From positions 2,039,081 through 2,103,080 of the forward strand of contig NC_009012.1 in assembly GCF_000015865.1 (NCBI RefSeq): a DNA stretch of 64,000 bases, given 5' to 3'. Source of the DNA: Acetivibrio thermocellus ATCC 27405. Its GTDB lineage: Bacteria > Bacillota > Clostridia > Acetivibrionales > Acetivibrionaceae. Positions 1-8,493 of the stretch are shown piece by piece. Each line of letters opens with the position of its first letter. Within the stretch, counting starts at the first letter, position 1. The notes beneath the pieces were generated by a model, which saw nothing but the letters and a program-made list of their open reading frames with translations, did not search any database and was not told the DNA's origin. The position numbers and the translations under genes were made by a program.

Positions 1-124
1 TTGCCTGCTTTATAAGACTTTGTATTAGCAAATCATCATCATTACCATCTACTCTTAAATGCTGTTTTGCTTCTTCTAAAGTTATGGGTTCAACTATTGG
101 TGGATTTATTATTTTGATTGCCAT
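1..124 (-). CDS. Phage head-tail connector protein, N-terminal part (partial)
   Basis: The first 41 codons are present and the gene runs off the left edge. It starts at an ATG read from 124, after a GGGGTG ribosome site. The peptide opens MAIKIINPPIVEPITLEEAK and continues with a run of acidic residues and LLIQSLIKQA. The ITLEEAK...LRVD pattern is typical of gp6-like (HK97-type) head-tail connectors, which join the portal ring to the tail and usually follow the capsid gene, as here. The family call rests on this short stretch and on position. Confidence 0.7.
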   Translation of the reverse strand, partial: MAIKIINPPIVEPITLEEAKQHLRVDGNDDDLLIQSLIKQA

Positions 125-165
125 CTTATCACCCCAAAAGAAAAGGAGCACTAAGGCTCCTTGAT

Positions 166-606
166 TTAACTGCTGTATCTGCTGTCTATAATAACATCTG
201 CACTTGCAAAATTAGCTGCTTGAGAACTTGCCCCGATTTTAATTCCGATACAAGTAAATCCTTCATTTATATCAAGCTTTGCAGGATCTATTTGAAAAAC
301 AATCTGCTTATTTCCTGCTGTTTCTTCTACTGTATATCCTGCTCCATCTGTTTTTAATAAAGTATCTGCAGTCGTATTCTCATTTGCCCATACTGGTACA
401 CTGCTGATTAATGCCTTTGAATCTGTTCCTTGTGTATCTTTTGCCTGATATATGGATATTTGTGTTTCATGAGCTGCTGCTTGAGTAAGATTTACAATTA
501 CTACAGCATTTACTGCATTTTTTAAATTTACATATCTGCTTTCTATACCTTCATTTGTTGTCTTTGGTGAAATGATCTGTATTACTTTATATTTTTCAAT
601 AAACAT
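166..606 (-). CDS. Small phage head-associated protein, function unknown
   Basis: A 146-residue protein with a good AGGAGG site before its ATG. It is rich in beta-prone segments and alanine/threonine and has no catalytic motif or membrane segment. It sits directly after the major capsid gene and before the head-tail connector. This is the usual position of capsid decoration or head-fibre proteins in HK97-type siphophages, and that is the best guess from context. I do not recognise the family by sequence, so decoration protein is inference only. Confidence 0.6.
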   Translation of the reverse strand: MFIEKYKVIQIISPKTTNEGIESRYVNLKNAVNAVVIVNLTQAAAHETQISIYQAKDTQGTDSKALISSVPVWANENTTADTLLKTDGAGYTVEETAGNKQIVFQIDPAKLDINEGFTCIGIKIGASSQAANFASADVIIDSRYSS

Positions 607-618
607 AATTTTTACCTC

Positions 619-1902
619 CTACCTATCTGCTAAAGTTACAAAAGGACTTAGTGGATTTGCACCCTTGTAAGGCATAATTGGCTTATTCTTATAAGGCATT
701 CCATTGAACTTATAGATGAATCTGAATACCTGCTCATCATATAAAAATCTTACATGGATAGATACATCAGAAGTTAAACCTTTTTTATCTATTCCAATAT
801 ACTGGGTTGGGTCAGCTAAAATAATATCTCCCTTTTTACCAAGAGGTGAACACTGCTCTATTGGAATTATTGGTCTATTAAGTAAGGTACTGTACTGTGA
901 TGCTGCAGCTCCACCGGAAGGCATAAACACAGGTGCTCCACCAGCTCCAATATTAAGAGCCATAGTGTAAAGCTGTGGTTCTATCTCTTGATTTATATAC
1001 CATACTGCATTTGCTCTAAGTCTTGCAGGCATTGAACTCCACATTTTAAGTATATTTTCATACTTAATTGTTCCTGCTCCTTGATCTTTTTCCTTGGGTA
1101 CTGTAACTAATGCATCAGAGTTTAATATTCCAAGGGGCATTCCAACACCAGTACCATTAATGATTGCATCATCTATTTTAAAACTCATTTCATCTGCATA
1201 AGCTTGCCTTACTATAGCTTCAAGTGCTGTAGTATCTTGTAAAAGGTCATCGGTTACATAGCAAAGTGCTAAAAGCTTTTGAAGTGACATTTCAATTTCC
1301 CTAAACTTTGGCTTGCTTTGAGCTGCTGTTTCTGCTTCAGCTACCCAGTAAGCCTGTACACCTCCCCATCTTGAGCCATTGGCTCTGCTGTTTTCATCAA
1401 TTCCAAGCGCCCTAAGTCTATTGGTATTAGCCCCTATTGGTATCATTCTTATTCTGTTTGCCACCTGACTTTGTGCCATCATGGATTCAAATAAGTCATT
1501 TATAAACTCATTTTCTAGTAAAAATCCTCCTTCTGAAGCTATGCTTTCATTAAGTCCTGTTGCTGAGTTCTGATAAGTTAATCTGTTGTCCATTCTTCCT
1601 CCGGGAGATGAAGCCTTTGCAACGGCACTTAAAAATTCTCCCATGCACTTCCACTTCTTTTCATTGTGATTCTTTGGCTGAGCATATATTGGTTCATTCA
1701 CTGGCGTCTTAGCCTGTTTTTCTCTTTCTGCATTTAATGCATCAATTTCTTTTTGTGCCTCAATTTTAGCTTTTAAAGCCTTAATTTCAGAAAGCTTTGC
1801 ATTAATTTCATCAGCTGTAGCCTCCTCTTTATTTATAAGGTTTTTAGATTCTGTTTCTAAATTTGATAACTGAGCTAATAATTCTTTCATTTTTTCTGAC
1901 AT
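619..1902 (-). CDS. HK97-family major capsid protein
   Basis: A 427-residue capsid subunit. The first ~75 residues are a charged, lysine/glutamate-rich coiled coil, as in the HK97 delta domain that scaffolds the prohead and is then removed by the head protease. From about residue 110 the sequence has the HK97-fold signature: NESIASEGGFLLENEFINDL, the E-loop region, then long alpha/beta segments ending in a conserved IYKFNGMPYKNKPI stretch. The ATG at 1902 lies eight bases after GGAAGG, so it is preferred over the ATG two codons upstream. Encoded just after the ClpP-type protease. Confidence 0.9.
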   Translation of the reverse strand: MSEKMKELLAQLSNLETESKNLINKEEATADEINAKLSEIKALKAKIEAQKEIDALNAEREKQAKTPVNEPIYAQPKNHNEKKWKCMGEFLSAVAKASSPGGRMDNRLTYQNSATGLNESIASEGGFLLENEFINDLFESMMAQSQVANRIRMIPIGANTNRLRALGIDENSRANGSRWGGVQAYWVAEAETAAQSKPKFREIEMSLQKLLALCYVTDDLLQDTTALEAIVRQAYADEMSFKIDDAIINGTGVGMPLGILNSDALVTVPKEKDQGAGTIKYENILKMWSSMPARLRANAVWYINQEIEPQLYTMALNIGAGGAPVFMPSGGAAASQYSTLLNRPIIPIEQCSPLGKKGDIILADPTQYIGIDKKGLTSDVSIHVRFLYDEQVFRFIYKFNGMPYKNKPIMPYKGANPLSPFVTLADR

Positions 1903-1935
1903 ATACATTACCTTCCTTTCAAAATAATAAAAGCC

Positions 1936-2679
1936 CTAAAGTTCACACTCTAAGGCAAGTTTTGCTTTTAATAATTTTATTTTTTCTTCATCTTTATAGG
2001 TTTCTTTAAACCTTTGATTATACTGTTTTATAAAATCTCTAGTCCTGTTATTAACACTATTTTGAATAGCAAACCTGCTGAACATAAAAGAATTTTCCAA
2101 TGGCTCTTCTTTATTCTTTTCATAAAGCATTCCATCTGCAAATCCTTCAGCTACAGCTTTTTTTGCACTCATCCAAGTTTCCTCATCCATCATCTGAGAT
2201 ATTTTTGCTCTTGATTTGCCTGTTTTAAGCTGATAGGCATTAATTATAGTTTCCTTTACTTCATCTAGCACATCAGCTCCATGCCTTAAATCCTTAGCTT
2301 CACCTTGAAAAGTTCCCCAGGGGTTGTGTAGCATTATTATTGATGTTGGAGACATAAGTATTTCATCTCCTGCCATAGCTATAACTGAAGCTGCTGAAAT
2401 TGCCACACCATCAATTTTTACTTTAACCTTTCCCTTGTGTTCCTTTAAACCTGTGTAAATTCTTGAAGCTGCATAGACATCCCCTCCATAGGAATTGATC
2501 CAAACATTTATGTCTTTGCCTTTATATTTATTTAGTTCTGACATAAAACCCTTTGGAGTTACATTGTCATTTCCAAATAGCATCGACCAAAAATCATCGT
2601 CCATGACAATGTCACCATCAATTCTAAGCTCTATCTCCTCCTCATTTTCTTCGCTGTTTTTAAAATTCCAAAACGGCAT
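1936..2679 (-). CDS. ClpP-like prohead maturation protease
   Basis: A 247-residue serine peptidase of the phage ClpP/S14 group. The core shows INSYGGDVYAA (about residues 61-71), the nucleophile region GVAISAASVI with Ser95, and MLHNPW with the likely catalytic His118, followed by the long helix expected before the catalytic Asp. Such proteins cleave the capsid delta domain during head maturation. The gene lies between portal and capsid, as in HK97-type phages, and overlaps nothing. The ATG at 2679 is eight bases after GGAAG, so the upstream in-frame ATG is probably not used. Confidence 0.88.
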   Translation of the reverse strand: MPFWNFKNSEENEEEIELRIDGDIVMDDDFWSMLFGNDNVTPKGFMSELNKYKGKDINVWINSYGGDVYAASRIYTGLKEHKGKVKVKIDGVAISAASVIAMAGDEILMSPTSIIMLHNPWGTFQGEAKDLRHGADVLDEVKETIINAYQLKTGKSRAKISQMMDEETWMSAKKAVAEGFADGMLYEKNKEEPLENSFMFSRFAIQNSVNNRTRDFIKQYNQRFKETYKDEEKIKLLKAKLALECEL

Positions 2680-2683
2680 TTTA

Positions 2684-3943
2684 TCACTTCCTTTCATTAA
2701 TCATATTAAATATTTCTTCCCTTAGTGCTTTAAGCTGCTCTTCCTGTTTTCCTGCTTCGCTCATATTGAGAGGTTCGAGATATCTGTCACCGTTATCAAT
2801 AGGATTCATATTTTCAAGCCTTCTAATATCATTAACAGAAAGCCATCCCCACTGTCTTCCTTGTGCATAGGCTTCATATCTTGATTTAATATCTCCACGG
2901 AGTAGTCCACTGATATTAAATTCAAAATATCTGTTTTTTCTTCTTGATTCTTTTGATAAAAGCTGAAGATTTAAATTTTCTTCCCATTTTTTAAACCACG
3001 GCAGCATAGTGTAAACAATAAACTCTAAGCTCTGATGTTCAATATTGTTATTTGTGGATCTTGTTAAATCCTGCACCAGATGAAGTGGTACTCTGAAAAT
3101 TCTGCACACATCTTCAATTCTGAATCTCTTGGATTCTAAAAACTGTGCATCTGTAAGCTTCATGGTTATTTCCTTAAACTGACCGCCGCCTTCAAGAATC
3201 ATTGGAACTCCTGCATTAGAAAGTCCTGTGTAGTTCTTCTTAATATCCTTTTTAAGCCTTTGAAATGCTTCATCTGAAAGCTCGTTAGGATACTGAAAAA
3301 TACCGCTGGTTGAAGCCCTGTTATGATAAAAATTTCTTTCAAAGGTGTCCTGAGATAATCCAATATCAATAGTAAGTGCCGCATAACTAAGAGGTGTTAT
3401 TCCTATATACCCGTCTAAAGTGAGTCCCGGAATATGAAATATTTCATCTCTTGTTTTAGGTTCTTGCTTTCCATCAATATAATAAAGAAGCCTTCCTGTA
3501 GATTTATCTATATCAATTCTTACTCTGTCCCATGCTATTGGTCTAAGTTCTAAAAGCTCTCCATGCATATTAAAAACCTTTTGTGCTATAAAGTTTCCCC
3601 CAAGGTTTATATTTGTCATACCAAACTCTTTAAACTGCACTGGTGTCATTTCTGCATTTGGTGCATAATGAAGTACACCATATTCAGCAGTATCTGTAAC
3701 CTGCCTTCTGTTTCCTTTATCATCTTTTTCATAAAGCATTATAGGACAGCTTGCCAAGGTTTCAGAAAGGACTCTATTGCAGGCAAAAACTGCAGAAAAA
3801 CTCATAGCCGCTGCTGTATCTATTTTAAAATTATCTTTTACAACTTCTTCACCATTTAAAAAATCCTCCGAATATTTCTGAAGGACTTCAAACAAGGCAT
3901 TCTGGGGCGTTAAAAATAACTTCACTCTATCTTTTAGTTTCAA
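2684..3943 (-). CDS. HK97-family phage portal protein
   Basis: A 419-residue portal, the dodecameric ring through which DNA enters the head. Family features include the N-terminal helix, the ASCPIMLYEKDD segment, GLTLDGYIGITPLSYA and the RSTNNNIEHQSLEF block near residues 290-305. It starts at TTG, seven bases after a strong AGGAGG. It lies between large terminase and protease with tiny gaps, so it belongs to the late packaging/head operon. Length is normal for the family. Confidence 0.9.
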   Translation of the reverse strand: MKLKDRVKLFLTPQNALFEVLQKYSEDFLNGEEVVKDNFKIDTAAAMSFSAVFACNRVLSETLASCPIMLYEKDDKGNRRQVTDTAEYGVLHYAPNAEMTPVQFKEFGMTNINLGGNFIAQKVFNMHGELLELRPIAWDRVRIDIDKSTGRLLYYIDGKQEPKTRDEIFHIPGLTLDGYIGITPLSYAALTIDIGLSQDTFERNFYHNRASTSGIFQYPNELSDEAFQRLKKDIKKNYTGLSNAGVPMILEGGGQFKEITMKLTDAQFLESKRFRIEDVCRIFRVPLHLVQDLTRSTNNNIEHQSLEFIVYTMLPWFKKWEENLNLQLLSKESRRKNRYFEFNISGLLRGDIKSRYEAYAQGRQWGWLSVNDIRRLENMNPIDNGDRYLEPLNMSEAGKQEEQLKALREEIFNMINERK

Positions 3944-3954
3944 AGCACCACCTC

Positions 3955-6504
3955 CTAATCAAGAAAACTTCTCATTCCTCTTTTTTCATAGACACTTTCT
4001 TTATTTTCATGTCTTATGGATCTATCAAGTGCCATAATAAGTGCTACAGCACCATCTATCTTTTCAGTAGACTTTTCTTTATCAGGCTTTATATTGCCTG
4101 CAGGATCAGTTTTTACATAAATATTATCCATCATCCACCTTAAAACAGGATGTCCTCCATGGGCTATTTTCTTTTCAAGAGTAATTTTCATAAGCTCCTT
4201 TGTAGGAGGAGACATATCCTTATACCCCTGCCCAAAAGGTACAACTGTAAAACCCATTCCCTCCAGGTTCTGTACCATCTGCACAGCACCCCATCTGTCA
4301 AAGGCAATTTCTTTTATGTTGTATTTTTTCCCAAGCTCTTCAATAAAGGTTTCTATATAGCCATAATGAACTACATTTCCTTCAGTAGTTTTTAAGTATC
4401 CCTGCTTTTTCCAAATATCATAAGGTACATGATCTCGTCTTACTCTTAAATTTAAATTATCCTCTGGTATCCAAAAGTGAGGAAGAACAATATATTTTTC
4501 ATCTGATGTTCTTGGAGGAAATACTAAAACAAAGGCTGTGATATCTGTGGTACTTGAAAGGTCAAGTCCCCCATAACACTCTCTTCCTTTTAAACTATCT
4601 ATATCAACTTTAAAAGCACACTCATCCCACTTGTCCATCTGCATCCATCTTGTGGACTGCTTCACCCATTGATTTAATCTAAGCTGACGGAATATATTTT
4701 CTTCAGCAGGATTTTCTTTTGCACTGTTAAAGGCATTTCTCACTTTTTCTATATCTATGGTATGCCCAAGAGAAGGGTTTGCTTTATACCAGTTTTTCTC
4801 TAATGTCCAATCGTCATTGTCATCTATTCCATAAATAACAGGATAAAATGTTGGATCGATTTTTCTTCCTTCTAATATATCTACTGCCTTTTGATGTACT
4901 TCATAGCATATAGAATTTCTATCTGTTCCGGCTGTGGTTATAAGAAAAAACAGCGGCTGCAATCTTGCATCACCACTTCCTTTAGTCATAACATCATATA
5001 AATCCCTGTTAGGCTGAGCATGAAGTTCATCCATTACAACTCCATGAACATTAAGTCCATGTTTTGAATAAGCTTCAGCAGATAATACCTGATAAAAGCT
5101 GTTTGTAGGCTTATATATCAATCTTTTTACAGAAAGAACAGGTTTAATTCTTTTCTTAAGAGCAGGACACTGTTCTACCATTTCAACAGCTACATCAAAA
5201 ACGATAGAAGCCTGTTGTCTGTCTGCAGCACAGCCGTAAACTTCAGCTCCCCATTCTCCATCTCCGCAGGTCATATAAAGAGCAACTGCAGCAGCAAGCT
5301 CGCTATTATGTGTAGGAATCATGGATTTACCTGCTAAATATAATCTTGATGGGCTGTCAACCTGAATACATCTCATTTTTGTCTTTCCTGTTTTTTCAAT
5401 AGACTTTATATAATGAAAATGTGATCTTGTTTTAATATTTCTTTCTCTGCCTCTTTTAAGCTTTCTATCTAATCCTGATACTTCTAAGTCATTAAAAGCA
5501 GTAAACTTTATTAAATAACATATTTCACCTGTTTCAATTCCATATCTAGCTGATGGAGCTGTTTTTAACGTATTCTTTATTCCCAATGACCATAATAAAT
5601 CCTGAACATCCTTGGCAAGTTCAAAAAGAATTGTCACATATATTGCCTGGCTTTTAGCAGTGCTTACACATCCATCAGAATCTATTAACCCTTGTAATAA
5701 TCTTTTTCTTTGCTGAGCTGATGCTCTTAAATATTCAATAGGTATCCTTTTTTCCCTAAAGTTTTTAACTAATATACTTTTAAGTTCTTTATATACTAAA
5801 ATATCGCTGTTACCCTCCTGCTTATATCTATTATGAAGTTTATATGGTATATTTTTAATAACTTCGTCAACATCATCTCTCATTACAGTTATTTCAGGCT
5901 TTACAGCATTACCATTTCCTATCCAGTACCCAAATAGATACGGATCTATAGGAAGTTTATTTTCAGGCAAAATAAAAGCATCCGCTATTGGGATGCGAAA
6001 TAATGCTCTATTTTCTTTACTTTTAGTTTTAAACTGCTTTTGATACATTTCTCCTGTTGTTAATAGTTTTTCTCTTCTGCCATTATTAGTAACTTGAACC
6101 TTCCATAGATGCCTTTCTCCAGCTACTATACTTGTTCCATCTCTAAAATTTATTTTATATGCCTGCTCCGTATCATCAATTTCACTTATTGCAACAACAT
6201 TACAAGGTCTTCCCTTTTCATCAATTACCTTATCTCCTGCTTTTATTTCCCCCATTGTAGTCCATCCATCAGGTGTTGGAATCGGAGTATCAAGGGCTAA
6301 CTGTTTTCCATTTTTCTTAGGAATTTCAACATAAGCAGTATTATACTGCCTGTATCCATTTTCTTTTACTGTTCCGAATATATCCCTTATAATTTTATCC
6401 TGCCAAGGCAGAAGATCAAAAGGAACACCACGCCACTGACCCTTTGTATGCTTTAAGCAGTTAATAAAGTTTACGGCATGCTGTGCTTTTGCTTCATCAT
6501 ACAC
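3955..6504 (-). CDS. terL: Phage terminase large subunit precursor, interrupted by an intein
   Basis: An 849-residue precursor; removing the 333-residue intein (5305-6303) leaves a 516-residue packaging motor. The ATPase P-loop reads PKKNGK before the intein and SELAAA after it, so the intein splits the Walker A between Lys and Ser. The extein continues with GVVMDELHA (Walker B with catalytic Glu) and the nuclease-domain motif YGGLDLSSTTDITAF. The protein should cut and pump phage DNA using the small subunit and portal. The chosen GTG at 6504 is eight bases after AAAGGAGG inside terS; an ATG at 6555 lacks such a site. The intein must splice for ATPase function. Confidence 0.9.
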   Translation of the reverse strand: MYDEAKAQHAVNFINCLKHTKGQWRGVPFDLLPWQDKIIRDIFGTVKENGYRQYNTAYVEIPKKNGKQLALDTPIPTPDGWTTMGEIKAGDKVIDEKGRPCNVVAISEIDDTEQAYKINFRDGTSIVAGERHLWKVQVTNNGRREKLLTTGEMYQKQFKTKSKENRALFRIPIADAFILPENKLPIDPYLFGYWIGNGNAVKPEITVMRDDVDEVIKNIPYKLHNRYKQEGNSDILVYKELKSILVKNFREKRIPIEYLRASAQQRKRLLQGLIDSDGCVSTAKSQAIYVTILFELAKDVQDLLWSLGIKNTLKTAPSARYGIETGEICYLIKFTAFNDLEVSGLDRKLKRGRERNIKTRSHFHYIKSIEKTGKTKMRCIQVDSPSRLYLAGKSMIPTHNSELAAAVALYMTCGDGEWGAEVYGCAADRQQASIVFDVAVEMVEQCPALKKRIKPVLSVKRLIYKPTNSFYQVLSAEAYSKHGLNVHGVVMDELHAQPNRDLYDVMTKGSGDARLQPLFFLITTAGTDRNSICYEVHQKAVDILEGRKIDPTFYPVIYGIDDNDDWTLEKNWYKANPSLGHTIDIEKVRNAFNSAKENPAEENIFRQLRLNQWVKQSTRWMQMDKWDECAFKVDIDSLKGRECYGGLDLSSTTDITAFVLVFPPRTSDEKYIVLPHFWIPEDNLNLRVRRDHVPYDIWKKQGYLKTTEGNVVHYGYIETFIEELGKKYNIKEIAFDRWGAVQMVQNLEGMGFTVVPFGQGYKDMSPPTKELMKITLEKKIAHGGHPVLRWMMDNIYVKTDPAGNIKPDKEKSTEKIDGAVALIMALDRSIRHENKESVYEKRGMRSFLD
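5305..6303 (-). mobile_element. Class 3-type intein with LAGLIDADG endonuclease domain
   Basis: A 333-residue intein, Gln1 to Asn333, followed by Ser+1. It begins QLALDTPIPTPDGW, without the usual Cys1/Ser1 nucleophile. Block B has His65 with Trp67 two residues on; block F has Cys312 (MRCIQVDS); the end is PTHN with Thr331, His332 and Asn333. This Trp-Cys-Thr set is the signature of class 3 inteins, in which the block F Cys starts splicing. A two-motif homing endonuclease lies between: FGYWIGNG (residues ~125-131) and LLQGLIDSDG (~203-211). The first motif carries Asn where Asp is expected. Boundaries come from the intact P-loop regained on removal. Confidence 0.92.
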
Positions 6505-6979
6505 TCTTACTGCCTCCTTTATAAAGTATAAGTTCCATTGGATCTTCTTCATCATTTATATTGTCAGTGACTATTCTGCTTCTTGCTGATGGAGTAAGTC
6601 CAAACTGTTCGCAGAATCTGTTCATGATTTTAAGGTAGGTTTGAGCGATAGATACCTGTGGCACCTGCTGCCAGTATCCCGATGGTGTTTTTACAATAGT
6701 TCCATGTTTAGTTATAAATTCTTCTGCTTCCTTCCACCTTGCATAGGCTTGACAATATCCTGCAAAGGCTGCCATATCTATTTCTGTAAGTATTCCCATT
6801 GCCTCAAGCTGCTTTGACATTCTCCTCCACTCTTTTTTAGCTTCAGCATCAAGCCAGCCTGGACATTTAGGTGCTTTTTTCTCAGGTTTTGGTTCATCTT
6901 CATTAAGTGGTCTTTTCCCTGGATTTCCTTCAAGTATTTTTAATGCTGTTGGTTTTGGTTTTCTTCCCCTTTGAGCCAT
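6497..6979 (-). CDS. terS: Phage terminase small subunit, P27 family
   Basis: A 160-residue protein that recognises the packaging site and loads the large subunit. The N-terminus is the typical P27 opening RGRKPKPTALKILEGNPGKR with a proline/lysine-rich linker, followed by PGWLDAEAKKEWRRM and the helical DMAAFAGYCQAYARWKEAE. The ATG at 6979 follows GGAGG at good distance. Its last codons overlap the start of terL by eight bases, giving translational coupling. Confidence 0.9.
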   Translation of the reverse strand: MAQRGRKPKPTALKILEGNPGKRPLNEDEPKPEKKAPKCPGWLDAEAKKEWRRMSKQLEAMGILTEIDMAAFAGYCQAYARWKEAEEFITKHGTIVKTPSGYWQQVPQVSIAQTYLKIMNRFCEQFGLTPSARSRIVTDNINDEEDPMELILYKGGSKSV

Positions 6980-7037
6980 AGGTATCACCTCCTCTTTTGG
7001 CTAACTAAAAAGAGCCTACAATCGTAGACCCTTAAAC

Positions 7038-7253
7038 TTATTTTCTTTTTCCTTTTATACCCTTGTAGTTGTAATTCCCTTTCTTAACTTCTTCATATTC
7101 AGCTTCTACAGCTTCTTTATAATCACTACGTTTCCTTTCCTTTTCCTTGCAGCTTAAGCAAATGCAATCCTCATTATACATTGACATTATTCTACCCTCT
7201 TTTAAGCTTTCTCCACAGCGATCACAGGTTTTCTGAGTAAAAAATTTATCCAT
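7038..7253 (-). CDS. Small zinc-binding protein
   Basis: A 71-residue protein with two CxxC pairs (CDRCG near residue 10 and CLSCK near residue 32), which should bind one zinc, and a very basic tail. Its start overlaps the end of the amidoligase-like gene by eight bases, so the two are cotranslated. Small CxxC proteins of this sort are common in phage accessory regions. I do not recognise a specific family. Confidence 0.6.
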   Translation of the reverse strand: MDKFFTQKTCDRCGESLKEGRIMSMYNEDCICLSCKEKERKRSDYKEAVEAEYEEVKKGNYNYKGIKGKRK

Positions 7254-7998
7254 TTATTTCAGCACTTCCTTCCTGTTGTAATTTTCTAAAAGCACAACTG
7301 CCTTCAAGATTTGAAAGAAGTGTTTTCCTTATATCTTTATACCTACTTCCATTCATGCCAAGGCGAATGAGCCAAGTTCTGAATGCATATTTAGGGTTAT
7401 CCTCCTGAGCCTGCTTAAAAGAGGTGTGTTTTAATTTTTGTGCGTTCACATTTATTAAAGATGCAAGTTCTATAAATGCGGATATTTTTTCATGGCTTAA
7501 GGTTTCACCTAATAGCTTAAAGGTAAAAGTTCCTTTCTCAAAATCAAAGGATATGCCTTTGCAACCATCAGTTCCAACTTCAGTAATAGCATTTTGAAAT
7601 TCTTCTAAAGTTTCTGTTCTCTTTAAATTCAAATTCTTTATAAAGGTTTCCTCAATAAAAGGTTCTTTTAATTCGAAGGTTTTAACAATTAGCTGCTGTT
7701 TACTGTAAAGCATATTTAAAATATTTATTAGCGTTTTTCCCGTATGCTCTCCTAATGGAATTTCTAAATTAAAACTATCAATAGTTGTATCCTCTATTTT
7801 TTCTTCAGAATCCTCTCCCTTTAAAATTTCGTTAAGTGTAACAACCCTACCTTGCGAAGTTATAATGGTTCCCTGCCTATCTATTGTGTAGATTTCCTTT
7901 TCCGTTTTAATTTCATAGGCAAAGCTTGGTGCTCCAAGATACTTTGCTTGAGAACCTAAGGCTTCACTTAAAATTTTAACTATTTCTTTTCTATCCAT
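7246..7998 (-). CDS. Amidoligase-like paralogue lacking catalytic motifs
   Basis: A 250-residue protein of the kind often labelled virulence-related. It aligns by eye along its length with the amidoligase at 9118-10041: the C-terminal NPKYAFRTWLIRLGMNG matches NPKFAMRTWLNRIGFIG, and TLINILNMLYSKQQL matches SIRNFINIIYSRNDL. It lacks the N-terminal strand with the ExE pair and the HxH motif, so it is probably not catalytic. The ATG at 7998 is seven bases after GGGAGG, downstream of its own promoter. A partner or regulator of the active enzyme is a plausible role; this is inference. Confidence 0.65.
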   Translation of the reverse strand: MDRKEIVKILSEALGSQAKYLGAPSFAYEIKTEKEIYTIDRQGTIITSQGRVVTLNEILKGEDSEEKIEDTTIDSFNLEIPLGEHTGKTLINILNMLYSKQQLIVKTFELKEPFIEETFIKNLNLKRTETLEEFQNAITEVGTDGCKGISFDFEKGTFTFKLLGETLSHEKISAFIELASLINVNAQKLKHTSFKQAQEDNPKYAFRTWLIRLGMNGSRYKDIRKTLLSNLEGSCAFRKLQQEGSAEING

Positions 7999-8029
7999 CT
8001 TCATTCCTCCCTGTGTTTTGGTAGTTACA

Positions 8030-8058
8030 TATATCACTCTAAACACAGTTAATAGCAA
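8030..8058 (-). promoter_or_regulatory. Sigma-A promoter, copy 1 of three repeated promoters
   Basis: The -35 is TTGCTA (8053-8058), the spacer 17 bases, and the -10 GATATA (8030-8035). The spacer ends in GTTTAGAGT, shared with the promoters at 8457-8485 and 10082-10110. It drives the amidoligase-like paralogue, whose leader is about 25 bases. Confidence 0.65.
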
Positions 8059-8111
8059 GTACTTTGTATAAATATTTTAAGAAGAAAACAGGCCCTTCAG
8101 TCTGCTTCTGT

Positions 8112-8423
8112 CTAATTTTCAATCGCTGTGTACCTTGGGTAGGTGTAGCCTTCTGAATCTACTAAAATGCTTTTCTTTGTTTTTGTGTTCCTAACCCTTA
8201 TGCATCTTAGCTCTCCTTTTTCGTTGCAACCACCATCTTCTTTGGTTATCCAAGGCTGGTCTTTGCAGAAGTCTTTTGCAAATTCTTTAAATTCCTCATC
8301 TCTTAGTTCAATTTCTTTTGTAACTTCGTAGGCTGTTCCTTTTACTCCATCCTTCTTAGCTTCTTTTGTAAGTTCTTTAAGTTCCTTTAAATTTAAAACC
8401 TTTCTTCCAAATAATGCTATCAT
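8112..8423 (-). CDS. Conserved small protein of the amidoligase cassette, unknown function
   Basis: A 103-residue, highly charged soluble protein without signal peptide or membrane segment. GGAGG lies seven bases before the ATG. It has its own copy of the repeated promoter just upstream. I recall similar short proteins in clostridial mobile elements beside amidoligase genes but cannot name a function. The lysine/glutamate-rich first half suggests helices and the second half suggests beta hairpins (RCIRVRNTKTKKSILVDSEG). Confidence 0.6.
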   Translation of the reverse strand: MIALFGRKVLNLKELKELTKEAKKDGVKGTAYEVTKEIELRDEEFKEFAKDFCKDQPWITKEDGGCNEKGELRCIRVRNTKTKKSILVDSEGYTYPRYTAIEN

Positions 8424-8456
8424 TCTAAAACCTCCAAGTGTGTTTTTGTTATACTA

Positions 8457-8485
8457 TATATCACTCTAAAACACACATATATCAA
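8457..8485 (-). promoter_or_regulatory. Sigma-A promoter, copy 2 of three repeated promoters
   Basis: The -35 is TTGATA (8480-8485), the spacer 17 bases ending GTTTTAGAGT, and the -10 GATATA (8457-8462). It drives the 103-residue gene. The downstream leader shares the CAAAAACACA element with the promoter at 10082. Confidence 0.65.
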
Positions 8486-8493
8486 GCTAATTC

